Shown here: positions 5,562 to 7,425 of the stretch, piece after piece | How the letters are laid out: the number at the start of each line of letters is the position of its first letter | Numbering within the stretch: the first letter of the stretch is position 1 | Assembly (NCBI GenBank): GCA_020027805.1 | Contig: JAHKKQ010000104.1 | Coordinates: 1 to 7,425 of the forward strand | From: Candidatus Dadabacteria bacterium | GTDB taxonomy: Bacteria; Desulfobacterota_D; UBA1144; Nemesobacterales; UBA2774 | Direction of reading: 5' to 3' | DNA length: 7,425 nt | Made by a program: the position numbers and the translations under genes | The notes under the pieces: model-generated | Told to the model about the DNA's origin: nothing | The model's database searches: none | What the model saw: only the letters and a program-made list of their open reading frames with translations

Positions 5562-6308
5562 TTGATCATTTACGGTAGGAACCCCGTTAAGGAATTACTC
5601 TCCGATCCCGATTCCAAGATTGAAGAAATCCTCATCTTAAAAGACGGCAGGAAGGAAGGTACCACCGACATTTTTGCGCTCGCGAAGGAGAGGGGGATAA
5701 AAATACTCCTCCTTCCGAAGGACGCTATTTCAAGGGTGTCGGGGACGACGGCGCATCAGGGTGTGGCAGCCCGCATTTCGGACTTCGAGTACTCGGGCGT
5801 CGAGAGCATTCTCGGCCTCGCGGAGGGTAGGGGGGAGATGCTCCTCCTCGTGATACTCGACCATATAGAGGACCCCCAGAACCTGGGCGCGATAATCAGA
5901 ACGGTAAACGTCTTGGGCGCGCACGGTGTGGTCATACCCAAGGACAGGGCCGCGTCCGTGACCCCTGCCGTAGTCAAGGCCTCCTCAGGGGCCGTGAATC
6001 ACGTCCTTATCGCCAAAGTTGTCAATATCTCGACCGTTATCGAGGCGCTCAAGAAGAAGGGTGTCTGGATAGTAGGAGCCGATCCCACGGCACCCGTGCC
6101 CGTCTTCGGCGAGGATCTCGGAAAAGTAGATATCGCCCTCGTAATTGGCAACGAAGGCAAAGGGTTAGGGCAGAAACTTAAAGAACAATGCGACTTCCTC
6201 GTATCCATCCCACAGGCGGGAAAAGTGACTTCGCTTAACGCCTCCGTCTCCGCCGGGATACTCATTTACGAGATGATCAGGCAGAGAGGGAATCTTAAAT
6301 CGCGGTAA
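5562..6308 (+). CDS. rlmB: 23S rRNA 2'-O-ribose methyltransferase, RlmB-type (TrmH/SPOUT family)
   Basis: A 248-residue protein, normal length for RlmB. It uses S-adenosylmethionine to methylate the ribose 2'-O of a 23S rRNA guanosine (G2251 in E. coli, peptidyl-transferase P loop). The N-terminal substrate-binding domain opens IYGRNPVKELL (3-13) and runs to about residue 75. The C-terminal SPOUT knot domain has all three motifs: DPQNLGAIIRT at 104-114 (N107, R113), VIGNEGKGL at 194-202, and IPQAGKVTSLNASVSAG at 216-232 (SLNAS at 224-228). The TTG start is supported by GGAG 10 nt upstream and by the family N-terminus. It follows the M23 gene by 17 bp in the same operon. Relatives that modify tRNA (TrmH) or other rRNA sites share these motifs, so the exact target nucleotide is inferred from the IYGRNPV-type N-terminus and length. 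Confidence 0.9.
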   Translation: MIIYGRNPVKELLSDPDSKIEEILILKDGRKEGTTDIFALAKERGIKILLLPKDAISRVSGTTAHQGVAARISDFEYSGVESILGLAEGRGEMLLLVILDHIEDPQNLGAIIRTVNVLGAHGVVIPKDRAASVTPAVVKASSGAVNHVLIAKVVNISTVIEALKKKGVWIVGADPTAPVPVFGEDLGKVDIALVIGNEGKGLGQKLKEQCDFLVSIPQAGKVTSLNASVSAGILIYEMIRQRGNLKSR

Positions 6309-6362
6309 GAATCATCCTGACAAGCAAGGTGGACGGGTTTTCTTTAATGGATGAGTGAAAGG

Positions 6363-6407
6363 TGACACCCCCACCTTAATCCTCCCCCTCAAGGGGGAGG
6401 AAATTTA
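6363..6407. repeat. C/G-rich hairpin module, left copy
   Basis: A leader CACCCCCACCTTAAT (6366-6380) is followed by the hairpin 6381-6400: CCTCCCCC, loop TCAA, GGGGGAGG (8-bp perfect stem), then AAATTTA. A diverged copy (about 80% over 40 bp by eye) lies in inverted orientation at 7371-7415. The type resembles small dispersed repeats seen in many bacterial genomes. Confidence 0.7.
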
Positions 6408-6410
6408 TTT
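6381..6410 (+). terminator. Possible terminator of the rlmB operon
   Basis: The 8-bp all-GC-rich stem with a 4-nt loop begins 72 bp after the rlmB stop and is followed by AAATTTATTT, which is T-rich but not a clean T-run. It is the only strong hairpin near the operon end, so it may terminate transcription, but it belongs to a repeat that also occurs elsewhere in the window. Confidence 0.35.
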
Positions 6411-6427
6411 GCAGGTGCTTACCTGCA
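6410..6427. repeat. 7-bp hairpin TGCAGGT-GCTT-ACCTGCA
   Basis: Perfect 7-bp stem with a GCTT loop, directly after the C/G-rich module. No second copy is seen in the window. Confidence 0.5.
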
Positions 6428-6452
6428 GTTGGTTTTGCGTGTGTTGCGGAAA

Positions 6453-6486
6453 GGCTCCGCCCTTAGCCGAGCTCAGGACGAACGGG
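6453..6486. repeat. Dispersed-repeat piece with GAGCTCAGGACGAACGG
   Basis: GGCT (6453-6456) can pair with AGCC (6465-6468). The adjoining GAGCTCAGGACGAACGG (6469-6485) matches, from memory, half of a palindromic repeat that is common in bacterial intergenic regions (GTTCGTCCTGAGC paired with GTCGAAC). A GGTTCGACAGGCTCGC piece of similar type lies at 7325-7340. Confidence 0.5.
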
Positions 6487-6493
6487 GGAAAAT

Positions 6494-6519
6494 AGATATC
6501 TCGCCTGAGGCTCGAAATG
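6494..6519. repeat. Dispersed-repeat piece with AGATATCT and GCCTGAGGC
   Basis: It contains the 8-bp palindrome AGATATCT (6494-6501) overlapping a GCCT-G-AGGC hairpin core (6503-6511) and ends CTCGAAATG. It resembles, from memory, intergenic repeats of the AGATTCTTCGC...CTCAGAATGAC kind. No copy in this window, so the assignment is tentative. Confidence 0.35.
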
Positions 6520-6531
6520 GCAACAAATGAC

Positions 6532-6564
6532 AGATCGCCATGTCGCATTGCTCCTCTCAGTTGA
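6532..6564. repeat. Dispersed-repeat piece of the GAGGAGC...GCGAC...GGCGATCT kind
   Basis: Read on the minus strand it runs GAGAGGAGCAATGCGAC then ATGGCGATCT. This is close to a repeat I recognise as widespread in bacterial intergenic regions (GCGAGGAGCGAAGCGAC followed by GTGGCGATCT). The internal hairpin of that family is degenerate here, suggesting an old copy. Recognition is from memory. Confidence 0.45.
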
Positions 6565-6567
6565 AAT

Positions 6568-6658
6568 AATCGCGCCAGGATGGCGCTCCTACAAAATTGA
6601 CCCTGAACCCTGTAGGAGCGAGTTCCCGGGTCAAGCCCGGGACAGGCCCGCCGCGATT
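6568..6658. repeat. Inverted REP doublet (REPIN-like element)
   Basis: Two copies of a unit with head TGTAGGAGCG and tail CGCGATT face each other. The left copy is on the minus strand (6593-6568), the right copy on the plus strand (6611-6658), with 17 bp between them. The heads form a perfect 10-bp inverted repeat (6584-6593 with 6611-6620) and the tails a 7-bp one (6568-6574 with 6652-6658). Each unit also has its own hairpin: GCGCCA-GGA-TGGCGC at 6572-6586 and TCCCGGG-TCAAG-CCCGGGA at 6624-6642. REP sequences with a GGAG-type head, mobilised by RAYT transposases, have this architecture. No RAYT gene is present in the window. Confidence 0.7.
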
Positions 6659-6700
6659 CCCCTCCTTCCCGGTAAGATAGAACGAGATGTTAAATCGTAG

Positions 6701-6706
6701 TATATT
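6701..6706 (+). promoter_or_regulatory. Candidate -10 hexamer placing the transcript start at the MgtE-like ATG
   Basis: TATATT ends 6 bp before the ATG at 6713, and no Shine-Dalgarno lies upstream. A transcript starting 6-7 bp after this hexamer would begin at the start codon, so a leaderless mRNA is possible. No clear -35 is seen. Confidence 0.4.
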
Positions 6707-6718
6707 CCATATATGGAA
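6705..6718. promoter_or_regulatory. 14-bp perfect palindrome over the MgtE-like start codon
   Basis: TTCCATATATGGAA is a perfect 7+7 palindrome whose right half contains the ATG (6713-6715) and whose left edge overlaps the candidate -10. Its place suits an operator, but no regulator is known. Confidence 0.4.
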
Positions 6719-7282
6719 CAAGAACCGAAAGACGAACACACGGAAGAAGACGTAAGCGAAGAATCCATAAACCACTTGATCGAGCACCGTATCCCCTGGC
6801 TCCTCATCGGGCTCCTTGGCGGGCTACTTGCCACCTTGATAGTTTCCAAATATGAGGAAATCCTCGCCTCCGATGTTAGGCTCGCCTTTTTCATCCCGAT
6901 CATCGTCTATCTGAGCGACGCCGTCGGCACGCAGACAGAGACCATATACGTGCGGGCGCTTTCCAGTTCAAAGAAGAAGATTTCATTCATGAGATACATT
7001 TTAAAGGAAAGCCTCGTAGGCATGGGCCTGGGTTTGATTTCAGGGACGATTTTAGGGGTTTTCGCTACATACTGGCTTAAATCCTCCGCGATCGGTATCA
7101 CGATTGGGCTGACGATGCTTATCAATCTTACCCTAGCGCCTATGCTGGCTGTGATAATTCCGAATCTCCTCTACAGGAGGCACGCAGACCCCGCCCTGGG
7201 CGCGGGTCCCGTCGCGACGATAATCCAGGACCTTATAAGCCTGCTCGTCTATTTCCTGATAGCCAGCGTTTTTCTTTTGTAA
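6713..7282 (+). CDS. Stand-alone MgtE-type divalent cation transporter membrane domain
   Basis: A 189-residue protein matching only the C-terminal pore domain of MgtE Mg2+ channels/transporters. Family-like features are HRIPWLLIGLLGGLLATLI (25-43), the PIIVYLSDAVGTQTETIYVR block (62-81), NLTLAPMLAVIIPNLLYR (138-155) and DPALGAGPVATIIQD (159-173). About five membrane helices are visible: 28-45, 56-70, 98-120, 126-150 and 168-189. D173, 16 residues from the C-terminus, corresponds by position to the conserved last-helix Asp of MgtE (D432 in T. thermophilus, as I recall). Full-length MgtE is about 450 residues with N-terminal and CBS domains that gate by Mg2+; both are absent, replaced by an acidic tail (MEQEPKDEHTEEDVSEES). 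The usual GGNAGTQ signature is SDAVGTQ here. Transported ion is inferred. The ATG at 6713 has no Shine-Dalgarno. No same-strand neighbour is close; palindromic repeats flank it on both sides. Confidence 0.85.
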   Translation: MEQEPKDEHTEEDVSEESINHLIEHRIPWLLIGLLGGLLATLIVSKYEEILASDVRLAFFIPIIVYLSDAVGTQTETIYVRALSSSKKKISFMRYILKESLVGMGLGLISGTILGVFATYWLKSSAIGITIGLTMLINLTLAPMLAVIIPNLLYRRHADPALGAGPVATIIQDLISLLVYFLIASVFLL

Positions 7283-7324
7283 GTGGGTAGGTGTGCATTT
7301 TCTAGCGACAGCAATATATTCATT

Positions 7325-7340
7325 GGTTCGACAGGCTCGC
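7325..7340. repeat. GTTCG-type dispersed-repeat piece, right side
   Basis: GGTTCGACAGGCTCGC looks like the other half of the palindromic repeat family of which GAGCTCAGGACGAACGG (6469-6485) is a member. It precedes the right C/G-rich hairpin, mirroring the order on the left. Confidence 0.45.
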
Positions 7341-7370
7341 TACTCAGGAAAGGCTCGGTGCAATCCCTTC

Positions 7371-7415
7371 AATTCCTTCCCCCTTAAGGGGGGAAGGTGA
7401 GGATGGGGGTGATAA
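7371..7415. repeat. C/G-rich hairpin module, right copy (inverted)
   Basis: CCTTCCCCC, loop TTAA, GGGGGGAAGG (7375-7397; stem with one extra G) is followed by TGAGGATGGGGGTGATA. Its reverse complement lines up with 6363-6407, including the CACCCCCA leader. It begins 88 bp after the MgtE-like stop and could also slow or end transcription, but lacks a T-run on the plus strand. Confidence 0.65.
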
Positions 7416-7425
7416 AATGCAGCCA

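Larger units (their letters stand above)
6309..6712. other. Gene-free repeat island between rlmB and the MgtE-like gene
   Basis: 404 bp without a supported gene. From 6363 to 6658 it is almost filled with short palindromic modules, each annotated separately: a C/G-rich hairpin, a 7-bp hairpin, two GGCTC/AGGACGAAC-type pieces, a GAGGAGC-type piece and an inverted REP doublet. The 54 bp after rlmB (6309-6362) and the AT-rich 54 bp before the next start (6659-6712) hold no repeat apart from the start-codon palindrome. Confidence 0.8.

Noticed and set aside
6309..6712. CRISPR array or small RNA gene in the repeat-rich gap
   Set aside because: The modules differ from one another and are not evenly spaced direct repeats. 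There is no promoter-hairpin-T-run arrangement to support a small RNA.
6363..7415. Insertion sequence or transposon carrying the MgtE-like gene
   Set aside because: There is no transposase in the window, the flanking modules are diverged hairpins instead of matching terminal inverted repeats, and I could not find a target-site duplication. Kept only as a mirrored-repeat observation.

Overview
The window reads as chromosomal DNA of a Gram-negative bacterium of roughly balanced base composition, probably an uncultured or environmental lineage. The evidence is an inner-membrane YihY/BrkB-type protein, a membrane-anchored M23 peptidase for the envelope, a bacterial RlmB-type rRNA methyltransferase and REP-like extragenic palindromes. 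The style of operons and repeats recalls Deltaproteobacteria-like genomes, but no gene here fixes the phylum, so that is a weak guess. There is no sign of phage, a CRISPR array, tRNA or rRNA.

Layout. Bases 1-726 (+) are the 3' part of a gene for a protein made of at least four tandem cyanovirin-N homology (CVNH) repeats, a likely secreted glycan-binding lectin; the 5' end is outside the window. It converges on a minus-strand block at 776-3778. In transcription order this block is a GNAT acetyltransferase (3778-3179), then 12 bp later a RecB/Cas4-like PD-(D/E)XK nuclease with an Fe-S-type cysteine set (3166-2240), then after 120 bp a YihY/BrkB-family membrane protein with a long cytoplasmic C-terminal extension (2119-776). 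An 89-bp divergent promoter region (3779-3867) separates this block from a plus-strand set: a 94-residue conserved-looking protein of unknown function (3868-4152), an anchored M23 metallopeptidase (4195-5544) and an RlmB-type 23S rRNA 2'-O-methyltransferase (5562-6308, TTG start). The 17-bp gap with an internal Shine-Dalgarno site makes peptidase-rlmB co-transcription likely.

After rlmB the character changes. Bases 6309-6712 hold no gene but a dense series of small palindromic modules: a C/G-rich hairpin, a short hairpin, pieces of families that I recognise as dispersed extragenic repeats, and an inverted REP doublet (REPIN-like). A stand-alone MgtE-type membrane domain follows (6713-7282). 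Its start codon lies inside a perfect 14-bp palindrome, it has no Shine-Dalgarno site and a -10-like hexamer sits 6 bp upstream, so a leaderless mRNA is plausible. Beyond it, the C/G-rich hairpin and a GTTCG module recur in inverted, mirror order up to the window end.

The genes do not form one obvious pathway. They are housekeeping and envelope functions (rRNA modification, peptidoglycan hydrolysis, Mg2+ or other divalent cation transport, DNA processing) with a lectin at one edge. I see no clear new multi-gene system. The points that most deserve a second look are the repeat island and its mirrored copy around the MgtE-like gene, the stripped-down MgtE itself, and the linker-separated CVNH repeats.
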